Shown here in pieces: positions 15,217-24,001 of a DNA stretch of 64,000 bases; positions within the stretch are counted from its first letter, which is position 1; each line of letters begins with the position of its first letter. The stretch comes from Rhodococcus rhodochrous. Lineage in GTDB: Bacteria > Actinomycetota > Actinomycetes > Mycobacteriales > Mycobacteriaceae. Location: positions 4,588,001 through 4,652,000 of the forward strand of contig NZ_CP027557.1 of NCBI RefSeq assembly GCF_014854695.1, given 5' to 3'. The notes under the pieces were generated by a model that saw only the letters and a list, made by a program, of their open reading frames with translations, searched no databases and was not told the origin of the DNA. A program made the translations under genes and the position numbers.

Positions 15217-17165
15217 CTCGAATCCGACGAGTGCAACCGCCACGGCACACTCGTCACCATCACCCCGGGCTGGAACAACAGGCGACTCTTGAGCCTCAGT
15301 GCGCTCTGATTGTGGAGCAGGTTCTCCCACCAGTGCCCCACGACGTATTCGGGGATGAAGACGGTGACCACATCACGCGGTGAATTGCCACGCACCCGCC
15401 TGACGTAGTCGAGCACGGGTCGCGTGATCTCCCGATACGGCGACTCCAGCACCTTCAGCGGAATCGTGATGTCGCTGGCCTCCCATTCGCGCACGAGAGC
15501 ACGGGTGTCCTCCTCGTCGACGTCGACGGTGATCGCCTCGAGGGTGTCGGGATGGGTGGCCGAGGCGTACGCGAGCGCGCGACGAGTCGGGTGATGCAGT
15601 TTGGCCACGAGCACGATCGAATACGTGCGGCTGGGCAGCAGGCCGTCCCAGTTGCCGGCGTCGAGTTCGACGGCCACGCGTCGGTAATGGTGGTTCACGG
15701 CCCGCATCGTCACGAAGACGGCCACCATGGCGAGGATCGCGATCCACGCACCGGCAACGAATTTCGTGACGAGCACGATGACCAGGACGGTCCCCGTCAT
15801 CACCAGACCCATACCGTTGACGACGCGCGAGCGCTGCATTCTCCGGCGGTGACGTGGGTCGGTTTCGGTGACCAACAGGCGGGTCCAATGACGCACCATG
15901 CCGGTCTGGCTCAACGTGAAGGAGACGAACACCCCGACGATGTAGAGCTGGATGAGATGGGTGACCTCGGCGTCGAACACCCAGACGAGCACGATCGCCG
16001 CGAGGGCCAGGAAGACGATGCCGTTACTGAACGCCAGCCTGTCGCCTCGGGTGCGCAGTTGCGTCGGCAGGTGCTTGTCCTGCGCGAGTATCGACGCAAG
16101 GACCGGGAAACCGTTGAATGCGGTGTTGGCGGCGAGGACGAGGATCAACGCGGTCACGGCGGTGACGAGGTAGAAGCCGAGGGGGAAGCCGGTGAAGACC
16201 GTCTCGGCGACCTGCGCGACCAGCGTCTTCTGATGGTATCCCTCCGGCGCCCCGAGCACTTGCGTCGCGGGGTCGGCGGCGACGACGACGCCCAGCCGCT
16301 CGGCGAGGACGATGATGCCCATCAGCAGCGTGATCGCGATGGCACCCAGCATCAGCAGCGTGGTGGCGGCGTTGTGCGATTTCGGTTTCCGGAAGGCCGG
16401 CACCCCGTTGCTGATGGCCTCCACTCCCGTCAGGGCCGCGCATCCCGACGAGAACGCGCGGGCGAGAAGAAACGCGAAGGCCAGTCCGGCCAGGTGTGAT
16501 TGTTCGGCGGCCAGTTCGTAGTGCGACGACTCGGCGCGCAGCGGGGCGTCGAACACGACGAGACGCACGAAACCCCAGACGAGCATCACCCCGATGCAGA
16601 ACATGAATGCGTAGGTGGGGATGGCGAAAGCTGTGCCCGCTTCGCGGAGTCCCCGCAGATTGACCGCGGTGAGGAGAGTGATCGCGACGATCGCGAACAG
16701 CACCTTGTGGTGTTCGACGAAGGGGATCGCCGACCCGATGTTCTGGGCCGCCGACGAGATCGACACGGCGACGGTCAGCACGTAGTCGACGATGAGCGCG
16801 CTGCCCACCGTCAGGCCGGCCATCGCTCCGAGGTTCTTCGTCGCTACCTCGTAGTCGCCACCCCCGGACGGGTAGGCATGCACGTTCTGCCGATAGCTCG
16901 CGACCACGACGACCAGGACGACGGCGACGGCGAGACCGATCCAACCGGAGAACGCGTAGGCGGACAGGCCCGCCACCGACAGCACGAGGAAGATTTCCTC
17001 CGGTGCATAGGCGACGGACGACAGGGCGTCGGACGCGAACACCGGCAGGGCTACGCGTTTCGGCAACAGAGTGTGGCCGAGGGTGTCGCTGCGCAGCGGC
17101 CTTCCCAGCAACATCCGTTTGGTGACGTTGTCACGGCCCTTGTGGATGGTTACGGCCACGACCAT
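15213..17165 (-). CDS. APC-superfamily permease, KimA-like (possible potassium or amino-acid importer)
   Basis: About 650 aa. Twelve predicted membrane segments in the first 450 residues, starting after LLPKRIALPVFASDA-like sequence (here KRVALPVFASDALSSVAYAP), then a cytoplasmic C-terminal domain of about 150 residues. Both features match the KimA/Rv2690c group, some of which import potassium under c-di-AMP control. Start uncertain: ATG 17165 (AGGAG only 3 bases away) or GTG 17159 (better spacing). No c-di-AMP riboswitch was recognised upstream. Confidence 0.8.
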   Translation of the reverse strand: MVVAVTIHKGRDNVTKRMLLGRPLRSDTLGHTLLPKRVALPVFASDALSSVAYAPEEIFLVLSVAGLSAYAFSGWIGLAVAVVLVVVVASYRQNVHAYPSGGGDYEVATKNLGAMAGLTVGSALIVDYVLTVAVSISSAAQNIGSAIPFVEHHKVLFAIVAITLLTAVNLRGLREAGTAFAIPTYAFMFCIGVMLVWGFVRLVVFDAPLRAESSHYELAAEQSHLAGLAFAFLLARAFSSGCAALTGVEAISNGVPAFRKPKSHNAATTLLMLGAIAITLLMGIIVLAERLGVVVAADPATQVLGAPEGYHQKTLVAQVAETVFTGFPLGFYLVTAVTALILVLAANTAFNGFPVLASILAQDKHLPTQLRTRGDRLAFSNGIVFLALAAIVLVWVFDAEVTHLIQLYIVGVFVSFTLSQTGMVRHWTRLLVTETDPRHRRRMQRSRVVNGMGLVMTGTVLVIVLVTKFVAGAWIAILAMVAVFVTMRAVNHHYRRVAVELDAGNWDGLLPSRTYSIVLVAKLHHPTRRALAYASATHPDTLEAITVDVDEEDTRALVREWEASDITIPLKVLESPYREITRPVLDYVRRVRGNSPRDVVTVFIPEYVVGHWWENLLHNQSALRLKSRLLFQPGVMVTSVPWRLHSSDSS

Positions 17166-17281
17166 CGACTCCTGTCCGGCGCATACCCGCGCACGCAGAA
17201 GCGAACGGTACGCTTGTATTACCCCGCTCGCCACGGGTGCAGATAGAGCGAATTCACCCCGTCGATCACCCGTCGGCAACG

Positions 17282-17310
17282 TTGGCAGATGAAAGAATCG
17301 TGGGTAGCGT
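17282..17310 (+). promoter_or_regulatory. Promoter of the first 6C-like RNA
   Basis: TTGGCA (17282-17287), 17-base spacer, TAGCGT (17305-17310, a TANNNT -10). The predicted start near 17316 coincides with the beginning of the structured RNA. Confidence 0.6.
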
Positions 17311-17315
17311 GGAGT

Positions 17316-17420
17316 CGTTGTTGCTCCTCGCAACAAAGCGTGCCGCGTCTCCTCCCCTTTGACACGGCACGGACGGACCCCGTCGGCCCCTCCCCTCGTT
17401 AAGCCGACGGGGTTCTCTCA
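17316..17420 (+). ncRNA. 6C-like small RNA, copy 1
   Basis: Three successive hairpins: TTGTTGC/GCAACAA (17318-17336); CGTGCCG/CGGCACG (17339-17371) with a loop containing CTCCTCCCC; and an 11-bp terminator-like stem ACCCCGTCGGC/GCCGACGGGGT (17377-17413) with loop CCCTCCCCTCG. Two stems with C-rich loops, the last acting as terminator, is the 6C RNA pattern of actinobacteria. No open frame explains the region. Confidence 0.65.
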
Positions 17421-17579
17421 TTGATTCCCGCCCGTATGGCGGTTCACACGTTTTCGTACAGAACGGTCCGTTTTACGGATTTTGCGATGATCCCGTGCAG
17501 CGGCAGCAGAACTTGACTCCTTCACCGTGCGCGCGGTCGACTGCTGTCCTTCACCACGCTCACGATCCGGAGAACCCCG

Positions 17580-18254
17580 ATGACCGATTCCATCCTCGAG
17601 CTCTACGTCAACGACGGACTGTCCGACGAGGAAATCGATCAGCAGAGGGCCACCTACGGTCCGCTCACCGAGGACGTGCGCGAGCTGATCCAGCTCGCAC
17701 TGCAGACCCGTGTGGATGCCGACGACGTCGCGCGGGCGCGGGAACATCTCTCGGCCGCGCGCGAGATCCTCGAACGCGACCGGGAGGACGGCCCGTACGG
17801 CACCCGGTTCAACGATTCGGGCCGATTCCGTAACTGGGGAAACGCCGCAATAGGCCTGCGCAACGCCATCGCCCCGATCGGCGACATCCACGAGGACGAC
17901 GACGGACGCGTGTGGACGGAGATCCACCTCGGTCCCGTCTACGAGGGGCCGGCCGGGCACGTGCACGGCGGGGTCTCCGCGCTGCTTCTCGACCAGATCC
18001 TCGGCGACGCCGCGCGCATCTCGGGATATCCGGGGATGACGGGCACGCTCACCATCCGCTATCGCAAGCGCACCCCTCTCGGCGCTCTGCGCGTGGAGGC
18101 GAAACTCGACCGTGTCGAAGGGCGCAAGGCGTTCGTCGTCGGGCATATCGCCGACTCGGAGGGGATCTGCGTGGAAGCAGAAGGCATCTTCATCGCGCCG
18201 GTGTGGATGGTGCAGCAGCGCGACTCGTTCGCGGAGCCCCCGAGGCCCGAATAA
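17580..18254 (+). CDS. Hotdog thioesterase with N-terminal extension
   Basis: 224 aa. Residues 1-95 form a charged, helical extension (SDEEIDQQRATYGPL, then AREHLSAAREILERDRED); the hotdog fold follows with GPAGHVHGGVSALLLDQILG (HGG motif) and GTLTIRYRKRTPL. It resembles actinobacterial THEM4-like acyl-CoA thioesterases. Probably hydrolyses medium or long acyl-CoA; not certain. A second, double-hotdog gene follows. Confidence 0.82.
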   Translation: MTDSILELYVNDGLSDEEIDQQRATYGPLTEDVRELIQLALQTRVDADDVARAREHLSAAREILERDREDGPYGTRFNDSGRFRNWGNAAIGLRNAIAPIGDIHEDDDGRVWTEIHLGPVYEGPAGHVHGGVSALLLDQILGDAARISGYPGMTGTLTIRYRKRTPLGALRVEAKLDRVEGRKAFVVGHIADSEGICVEAEGIFIAPVWMVQQRDSFAEPPRPE

Positions 18255-18269
18255 GCTCACAACCGAAAA

Positions 18270-18335
18270 GTGAGGCTCACAACGCCCATGGTCGACCACC
18301 AGGGTTGCGAGCCTCACCTGCGCGTTGTGAACCTC
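18270..18335. repeat. Nested inverted-repeat element
   Basis: GTGAGGCTCACAACGC (18270-18285) can pair with GAGCCTCAC (18309-18317, perfect over 9) or GCGTTGTGAACCTC (18322-18335, 13 of 14). A further GCTCACAAC lies at 18255-18263. It sits between two thioesterase genes of the same strand and resembles in part the longer palindromes at 54873 and 59974. Confidence 0.55.
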
Positions 18336-18386
18336 GGGACGAGGCAACTCTTCCGTCGTCGCTCGCATGATGGCAATATCACTCTC

Positions 18387-19265
18387 ATGAGCGAGAATAG
18401 CATTTCCGCAAGCCAGGGGCCGTCGGTGACCATGAGTCAGCACACCTTCACCGCCGACTTCGGCCTGACGTCGCTCCAGGTGAGCAAGGAACGCGCCGTC
18501 ATGCGCGTCGACCTGCACGACAAGCTGCGCAACGACGCCGGCGCCGCAGCACTCGGGATGCTCACCACCGTGGTCGACATCGTCACGTCCACCCCCGCTC
18601 TCGCCGCGTGCAGCCCCGACTGGACGGCGACGCAGGACCTGTCCATCCACACGGCCGAACCCCTCACCGAAGGGCCGGTCGTCGTCGATACCCACCTGGT
18701 GCGCATCGGCAAGAAGACCGTGCACGTCGCCGCGGAGATCTTCGACGGGTGCGGCATCACCGACATGGGTGAGCTCGTCACCGCCCTCGACGACGGCGCG
18801 CTGCGCCCGGCAGGACGTGGCCTCGTCACCTTCGCTCGACTCCCCCGCGCCGCAGCGGCCGGCTCGGACCACTACAACCCCGGCGAGTGGGTGGGCGCCA
18901 TCCGCGAGTATCCCAGCGAGCACGTCGAAGGATCGATCTACTCCCGCCTGGCAATGCGCACCCTCGACGCACAGACCGGCGTACTCGAGCTCGACCTCAC
19001 TCCGTTCGTGGCCAACATGATCGGCACCATCCAGGGTGGCGCCCAGGCACTGCTCGCCGAGCACGCGGCGCACACCGTCCTCCCGGGTTTCGTGGCCACC
19101 GACATCCAGGCCCACTACCTGTCGCAGGTGAAGGTGGGGCCGGCACGGTCGCACGTCACAGTGGTCCGTGAGACGAAGGACCACGCGGTCGTCGACGTCC
19201 GCCTCGTGGACGCCGGAGCCGACGATCAGGTACTCGCCCTGACGACGGTCACCCTCAACGCCTGA
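18387..19265 (+). CDS. Double-hotdog acyl-CoA thioesterase-like protein
   Basis: 292 aa from the ATG at 18387; an ATG at 18432 is an alternative and neither has a clear ribosome site. Two hotdog halves: residues about 15-140 (AALGMLTTVVDIVTSTPAL, TQDLSIHTAEPL) and 165-290 (NMIGTIQGGAQALLAEHAAH, IQAHYLSQVKVGPA). The second half keeps a QGG variant of the HGG motif. Probably a fatty acyl-CoA thioesterase; physiological substrate unknown. Confidence 0.75.
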   Translation: MSENSISASQGPSVTMSQHTFTADFGLTSLQVSKERAVMRVDLHDKLRNDAGAAALGMLTTVVDIVTSTPALAACSPDWTATQDLSIHTAEPLTEGPVVVDTHLVRIGKKTVHVAAEIFDGCGITDMGELVTALDDGALRPAGRGLVTFARLPRAAAAGSDHYNPGEWVGAIREYPSEHVEGSIYSRLAMRTLDAQTGVLELDLTPFVANMIGTIQGGAQALLAEHAAHTVLPGFVATDIQAHYLSQVKVGPARSHVTVVRETKDHAVVDVRLVDAGADDQVLALTTVTLNA

Positions 19266-19367
19266 GCTGATACCCCTGTTGCGAGAGTCACGACTTGCGA
19301 CTCGGTGGGCCCGACTCCTCCGCCAGTACAGTTGATCGATATCCGGCAGGAGCGAGAGGAGTCGACC

Positions 19368-19757
19368 GTGCAGAATGCCGTGTTCTACTCGCTCGTCGCG
19401 ATGTGCTCGTTGTTCGCCGCGTCGACCTGGTGTCTTTCACGCCCTCATCTGCTGTCGAGCGCGGCCGCGCTCGTGGCCTCCGGACTCTGGGTGCTGATGA
19501 ACGGGCCTCTCGAGGGGCGCGTGCTGTACTCGGTGACCCCGAACCACGGGTTGACCGAAGCCGATCTGCTCTCGGGAGTGGGTGTGTGCATTGCCGCCTG
19601 GGGGCTCTGGGCGACGCGGAACCGACGACGTCGTCGGCGTTCGCAGCGGTCGCCGTCGTACCGCCGGCATCCGGACGGGTCCCGAGCGATGCCGACCCCC
19701 GTCTTTCCTGCGCAGAGCGATACCGAAACCGGTCCCATCCGTCGCAAAGCAGGATGA
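19368..19757 (+). CDS. Small membrane protein
   Basis: 129 aa from the GTG at 19368 (GAGAGGAG site). Three hydrophobic segments at about 5-22, 27-45 and 65-84, followed by an Arg-rich cytoplasmic tail (NRRRRRRSQRSPSYRR). An earlier in-frame extension to 19305 lacks a ribosome site. Not recognised. The second 6C-like RNA starts 89 bases downstream. Confidence 0.65.
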   Translation: MQNAVFYSLVAMCSLFAASTWCLSRPHLLSSAAALVASGLWVLMNGPLEGRVLYSVTPNHGLTEADLLSGVGVCIAAWGLWATRNRRRRRRSQRSPSYRRHPDGSRAMPTPVFPAQSDTETGPIRRKAG

Positions 19758-19811
19758 ACGTTCCGGTTCGGGTCCGAGAAGATTTCTCAGGTCTCGTTTC
19801 AGTATCGACCC

Positions 19812-19840
19812 TGGACGAGTGCCCAGACGTCACCTAAGCT
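19812..19840 (+). promoter_or_regulatory. Promoter of the second 6C-like RNA
   Basis: TGGACG (19812-19817), 17-base spacer, TAAGCT (19835-19840, a TANNNT -10). The predicted start at about 19847 is the first base of the first hairpin. Confidence 0.5.
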
Positions 19841-19846
19841 CCAAAG

Positions 19847-19955
19847 CGGCCACGGCGTAGGTGGCCGTGTCTCCCTAGAGTCCTCCCCGACACAGGAGAT
19901 ACAGCGCGAGGCCCCGCCGGCTCCTCCCCTCGATTCGCTGGCGGGGCCCTTCCCT
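19847..19955 (+). ncRNA. 6C-like small RNA, copy 2
   Basis: Same plan as the RNA at 17316: hairpin CGGCCAC/GTGGCCG (19847-19867), hairpin GTGTC/GACAC (19867-19893) with loop ending CCTCCCC, and terminator-like stem GGCCCCGCCGG/CTGGCGGGGCC (19910-19948) with loop CTCCTCCCCTCG. The loop TCCCCTCG is shared with copy 1. The remaining bases to 20183 hold a short hairpin TTCGTCC/GGGACGA but no gene that I can support. Confidence 0.6.
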
Positions 19956-20183
19956 GTCTGCCTCCCCGACGACAGGGGCAGATCGAATGGTAATCGGGTC
20001 CCCTCGTCCGATTCGTCCTGTGTTGGGACGAAACGCCGGGCAACCCTGTGACCTTCGTCTCTGCGGCGCTGTTCACAGCATAGAGCAATCTGCTCACTTG
20101 CGTGCATAGATCTTTCCCGGAATTCACCGAAGGTCGAGTCGCAGAGTCTGTTCTGCAACTTTCGCGCGCTTCGTACACTTTCC

Positions 20184-20417
20184 TCAGGCGCGATCTGTCA
20201 GTTCCGTGTGCCCCGCCTGACGAGCACAGTGTGCGCAGCAGTAGACGGCATCCGCCGACTCCACGCCGTGCCCGAGGATGCGGCAGTGGCAGTGGGCGCA
20301 CTGCGGTGCCATCGCGGTGATCGCACACTCGAAACTGTCGAAGGTGCCCGAGACATCCCCACGCGTGAGGGTGAAGGTCTTGTCGTAGTCGTTGCCGCAC
20401 GTGTCGCAGGTGGCCAT
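20184..20417 (-). CDS. Small zinc-ribbon / metallothionein-like protein
   Basis: 77 aa starting MATCDTCGNDYDKTF, with Cys pairs CDTC, then CAHCHC and CCAHC, plus a conserved FDSFECAI segment: about eight Cys and several His, enough for two zinc sites. GGAGGAG precedes the ATG at 20417. Similar proteins are annotated as prokaryotic metallothionein-like in actinobacteria. Likely role in zinc or copper binding or protein interaction; not proven. Confidence 0.8.
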   Translation of the reverse strand: MATCDTCGNDYDKTFTLTRGDVSGTFDSFECAITAMAPQCAHCHCRILGHGVESADAVYCCAHCARQAGHTELTDRA

Positions 20418-20495
20418 GACTCTCCTCCTCTTCCGGCATCGCGACCGGACGGTGTCCGGTCTCCTTCCGATCGGGTACCCGCAACCGCCGGAACA

Positions 20496-20536
20496 CACGA
20501 GCCCGCCCGCACCGATTCGGTGCGGGCGGGCTCGTG
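20496..20536. terminator. Terminator of the amino-acid permease gene
   Basis: Perfect 19-bp stem (20496-20514 with 20518-20536) and a 3-base loop, 10 bases after the permease stop. Confidence 0.85.
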
Positions 20537-20546
20537 GACGATCGAT

Positions 20547-22082
20547 CTATACCGGTTCGGGTTCCTTCGCTTCGTGCTTCGCAGCTTCCTGCTGCGCGGC
20601 CTCGAGCTTCAGGCGCTGTCCGAGCACCGACTTGCGGCGGCCGTAGACGAAGTAGATCGCCACGCCCAGGACCATCCAGACGGTGAATCGAATCCACGTC
20701 TCGACCGAGAGGTTGAGCATGAGCCAGCCGCAGGCGAGGACCGCGAGGATCGGGACCAGCGGCACGAGCGGCACCCGGAATCCGCGGGGCAGGTCGGGGC
20801 GGGTGCGACGGAGCACCATCACGCCGACGCAGACGAGGACGAAGGCGAACAGGGTGCCGATGTTGACCATCTCCTCGAGCACACCCATGGGGAACACCGC
20901 GGCGAGGACGGCCACGACACCACCGACCATCAGGGTGATGCGCACGGGCACACCCTTGTGGTTCGTGACGGCGAGCTTGCGGGTGACGAGTCCGTCACGG
21001 GACATCGCGAACAGCACGCGGGTCTGGCCGAGCATCATCACCATCACGACGGTGGTGAGGCCGGCGAGACCGCCGATGTTGATGGCCATCTGCGCCCAGG
21101 TGATGCCGTGGGCCTCGAAGGCCGTGGCCAGCGTCGCGCTGCCGTCACCGACCAGCTCGCTGCCGGTGCGCAGGTCGGTGTACTTCACCATGCCGGTGAG
21201 CACGAGGGTGACGCCGACGTAGAGGACGGTGACGATCGCCAGCGAACCGAAGATGCCTCGGGGCAGTGCCTTCTGGGGGTTCTTGGTCTCCTCGGCGGTG
21301 GTGGCGACGACGTCGAAGCCGATGAAGGCGAAGAAGACCAGGCTCGCCGCGGCGAGGAGGCCGTACCAGCCGTAGGTGCTGCCGCCCGCGCCGGTGAGCG
21401 CCGAGAACAGCGACTGGTGCAGACCGGACGCGGTGCTCTCCGCTTCCTCGGGCTGCGGGACGTACGGCGAGTAGTTGGACTTGTCGATGTAGAAGATGCC
21501 GACGACGATGACGAGCAGGACCACCGCGACCTTGATGGCGGTGACGACCGCGGAGACCCGCGACGAGACCTTGGTGCCGATCGCGAGGATGATCGTGATG
21601 GCACCGACGATGAGCAGCGATCCCCAGTCCACCGTGATCGGTCCGAGGTCGATCGACGCGTCTCCGCCGAACATGCCCCCGAGATACATCGACCATCCCT
21701 TGGCGACGACCGCGGAGGCGAGGGCGAACTCGAGGATCAGATCCCATCCGATGATCCAGGCGACGAATTCACCGAAGGTGGCATAGGAGAAGGTGTACGC
21801 GCTGCCGGCGACCGGTACCGCGGAGGCGAACTCCGCGTAACACAGTGCGGCGAGACCGCACGCGATCGCGGCGAGGACGAACGCCAGCGAGATGGACGGT
21901 CCGGCGAGATTGCCGGCGGTGCGGGCGGTGAGGGTGAAGATTCCGGCTCCGACCACGACGGCGACGCCGAACACGGTCAGATCCTTGGCGGTCAGTTCTC
22001 GTCGTAGCCGCGAACCGGGTTCATCGGTATCCGCGATCGACTGTTCGACGGATTTGGTCCGCCAGATGCCGACTCCGGGCAT
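20547..22082 (-). CDS. Amino-acid permease (APC superfamily, cationic-amino-acid-transporter type)
   Basis: 511 aa, about twelve to thirteen membrane segments. Signature VVVGAGIFTLTARTAGNLAG in TM1, AEFASAVPVAGSAYTFSY, and FIGFDVVATTAEETKNPQKA in the middle match CAT-type transporters such as YfnA. GAGGAG precedes the ATG. Divergent from an Lrp/AsnC regulator with a 219-base promoter region; next to a Leu/Val-type dehydrogenase and an indolepyruvate oxidoreductase. Uptake of branched-chain or aromatic amino acids is therefore likely. Confidence 0.9.
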   Translation of the reverse strand: MPGVGIWRTKSVEQSIADTDEPGSRLRRELTAKDLTVFGVAVVVGAGIFTLTARTAGNLAGPSISLAFVLAAIACGLAALCYAEFASAVPVAGSAYTFSYATFGEFVAWIIGWDLILEFALASAVVAKGWSMYLGGMFGGDASIDLGPITVDWGSLLIVGAITIILAIGTKVSSRVSAVVTAIKVAVVLLVIVVGIFYIDKSNYSPYVPQPEEAESTASGLHQSLFSALTGAGGSTYGWYGLLAAASLVFFAFIGFDVVATTAEETKNPQKALPRGIFGSLAIVTVLYVGVTLVLTGMVKYTDLRTGSELVGDGSATLATAFEAHGITWAQMAINIGGLAGLTTVVMVMMLGQTRVLFAMSRDGLVTRKLAVTNHKGVPVRITLMVGGVVAVLAAVFPMGVLEEMVNIGTLFAFVLVCVGVMVLRRTRPDLPRGFRVPLVPLVPILAVLACGWLMLNLSVETWIRFTVWMVLGVAIYFVYGRRKSVLGQRLKLEAAQQEAAKHEAKEPEPV

Positions 22083-22301
22083 TGTGTGCTCCTCGGGGTG
22101 ATTGCGGCGCCCGCCACGCCCGGTCCGGGCGAGGGGTAGGCATGTCGCTCACTTCGCGCGCATTACGTTGCAGCAAGCCGTGTTTGCGTGAGCATTTGAT
22201 GCAGCAATCATGGCACTGGCTCGTGAAGTGTCAATATCTTTCTGTTCGGCTGAGCATTATGCTCGAGTGGTGACGCGCATCACAACGGAAAGGGTGTCAT
22301 C

Positions 22302-22808
22302 GTGTTCAATCTCGACCGGCTCGACGCAGCTCTCCTCGGAGAGCTCACTCGCAACCCCCGGGCAGGAATCGTCGATCTGTCGGCGAAGCTCGGTGTCGCC
22401 CGCAACACCGTGCAGTCGCGCATCAGGAAACTCGAGGAGTCCGGTGCCGTCACCGGATACCGACCGGTCGTCGACCTGCCGAAGCTGGGCGTGCCGCTGC
22501 AGGCGTTCATCGGCGCCGAACTCGTCCAGGCGCGGATGGGACACGTGATCGCCCAATTGGGGCGATTCCCCGAGGTATTGGAAGTACACGCGACGACGGG
22601 CCGGGAGGACCTCCTGATCCGGATGGCCGCGCAGTCCCAGGAGGACCTCCTGCTGGTCCTCGAGCGGATCCACGCCATCGAGGGCGTCGCGCACACCACC
22701 ACGACGCTCGCGCTCACTACGCCGATCGAGTACCGGACGCAGCCGCTCGTCGAGCACATCACCCGCGATGCGGGGCACGGCCGTTCGTCGTCGCCCGGGC
22801 AATCCTGA
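22302..22808 (+). CDS. Lrp/AsnC-family regulator
   Basis: 168 aa from a GTG. N-terminal helix-turn-helix (DLSAKLGVARNTVQSRIRKL) and a C-terminal RAM domain (FPEVLEVHATTGREDLLIRM). Located between the permease (divergent) and the dehydrogenase-oxidoreductase operon (convergent), so it probably responds to an amino acid and controls both. No clear inverted operator was identified in 22083-22301; that stretch is AT-richer than average and probably contains both promoters. Confidence 0.9.
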   Translation: MFNLDRLDAALLGELTRNPRAGIVDLSAKLGVARNTVQSRIRKLEESGAVTGYRPVVDLPKLGVPLQAFIGAELVQARMGHVIAQLGRFPEVLEVHATTGREDLLIRMAAQSQEDLLLVLERIHAIEGVAHTTTTLALTTPIEYRTQPLVEHITRDAGHGRSSSPGQS

Positions 22809-22817
22809 CAGCACGAG

Positions 22818-22847
22818 AAGGGGAGGCACCTCGCGGTGCCTCCCCTT
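22818..22847. terminator. Bidirectional terminator
   Basis: AAGGGGAGGCACC (22818-22830) pairs perfectly with 22835-22847; loop TCGC, followed by TTGTT. Lies between the convergent lrp and dehydrogenase genes. Confidence 0.85.
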
Positions 22848-22880
22848 TGTTCCCCTGTGCGGATCAGTTCTCTGTGCGGA

Positions 22881-23966
22881 TCAGGCAGTATCGATGCGCC
22901 GCTCGGCGATGCGGTTGGCGGCGGCGCCCGGCGTGACGCCGAGAGTGCCGGAGACGTCGAAGATCTCGGCGGTGCGGTCGAAGATCGACTCCACCCGCTC
23001 GCGGACGACCTCGGCGGCGGATCCGTCGACCTCACCGGCGACCTGGATCAGTCCGCCCGCGTTCGCGACATAGTCGGGCACCCAGACGATTCCGCGCTTA
23101 CCCAGCAGTCCCTCCACCTCGGGCTGCGCGAGCTGGTTGTTGGCCGCACCGCACACGAGACGTGCGTCGAGGTGGGCAGCGGTGGTCGAGGTCAGCGTGC
23201 CACCGAGCGCGCACGGGGCGTAGACGTCGGCGGACGAGGCAACGACGTTGTCGGTGACCTGCGCCGGGAACTCGTCGACCACGCGGGCGATCGCAGCGGG
23301 GTTCACGTCGGAGACGATCACCTCGGCACCGTCTGCGACGAGCAACTTCACGAGTTCGTATCCGACCTTGCCGAGCCCCTCGACGCCGACCGTACGACCC
23401 GCGAGAGTCGTTTGGCCCCAGACCGTCTGCGCTCCGGCGCGCATGGCCTGGAAGACACCGAGTGCGGTCAGCGGTGAGCTGTCGCCGGATCCGCCGGCAG
23501 CGACGGTGCGTCCCACGGCATGGGCGGTGTGCCGGCCCACCACGTCGAGGTCCTCCGCGCGGGTTCCCACGTCGGCGGCGGTGATGTAGCGACCACCGAG
23601 CGACTCGACGAATCGTCCGTAGGCGGCGAGCAGTTCGTCGGTCTTGTCCGTCTTCGGATCCCCGATGATGACGGCCTTGCCGCCCCCGAGGTCCACGCCC
23701 GACACCGCGGCCTTGTAGGTCATACCCCACGACAGTCGCAGCACGTCCTCGAGCGCCGACATCTCGTCCGCATAGGGATAGAAGCGGGTGCCGCCCAGGG
23801 CAGGACCGAGTGCGGTGGAGTGGATCGCGACGATCGCGCGCAGCCCGGTGGCCGCGTCGTGGTGGAAGACGACCTGCTCGTGGGGACGGTCGGTCAGGCG
23901 GGCGGAGCGGCCGAACACGCCGTCGGACGTGGTGAACTCGGGGAGGTCGAGGGCAGAAGTGGTCAT
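22881..23966 (-). CDS. Leu/Val/Phe-type amino-acid dehydrogenase (valine-dehydrogenase-like)
   Basis: 361 aa. Hallmarks: STALGPALGGTRFYPY, GMTYKAAVSGVDLGGGKAVI (catalytic Lys in the GGGK loop), ITAADVGT with the catalytic Asp, NAD-binding VGVEGLGKVGYELVKLL, and NANN-like GAANNQLA. Closest by eye to Streptomyces valine dehydrogenase. Converts branched-chain (or Phe) amino acid to 2-oxo acid and ammonia with NAD. Starts 35 bases after the oxidoreductase stop in the same direction, so an operon is likely: deamination and oxidation of the resulting oxo acid. Confidence 0.88.
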   Translation of the reverse strand: MTTSALDLPEFTTSDGVFGRSARLTDRPHEQVVFHHDAATGLRAIVAIHSTALGPALGGTRFYPYADEMSALEDVLRLSWGMTYKAAVSGVDLGGGKAVIIGDPKTDKTDELLAAYGRFVESLGGRYITAADVGTRAEDLDVVGRHTAHAVGRTVAAGGSGDSSPLTALGVFQAMRAGAQTVWGQTTLAGRTVGVEGLGKVGYELVKLLVADGAEVIVSDVNPAAIARVVDEFPAQVTDNVVASSADVYAPCALGGTLTSTTAAHLDARLVCGAANNQLAQPEVEGLLGKRGIVWVPDYVANAGGLIQVAGEVDGSAAEVVRERVESIFDRTAEIFDVSGTLGVTPGAAANRIAERRIDTA

Positions 23967-24001
23967 CGGTGGGTTCCTTTGCAGCAGACGATGTTCGTGC
24001 G

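Noticed and set aside
17166-17420. c-di-AMP (ydaO) riboswitch upstream of the KimA-like permease
   Set aside because: GGGGTGAAT appears on the minus strand but the conserved CCGAA...GTCAGCTAACC core does not; the structure is better explained by a plus-strand 6C-like RNA.
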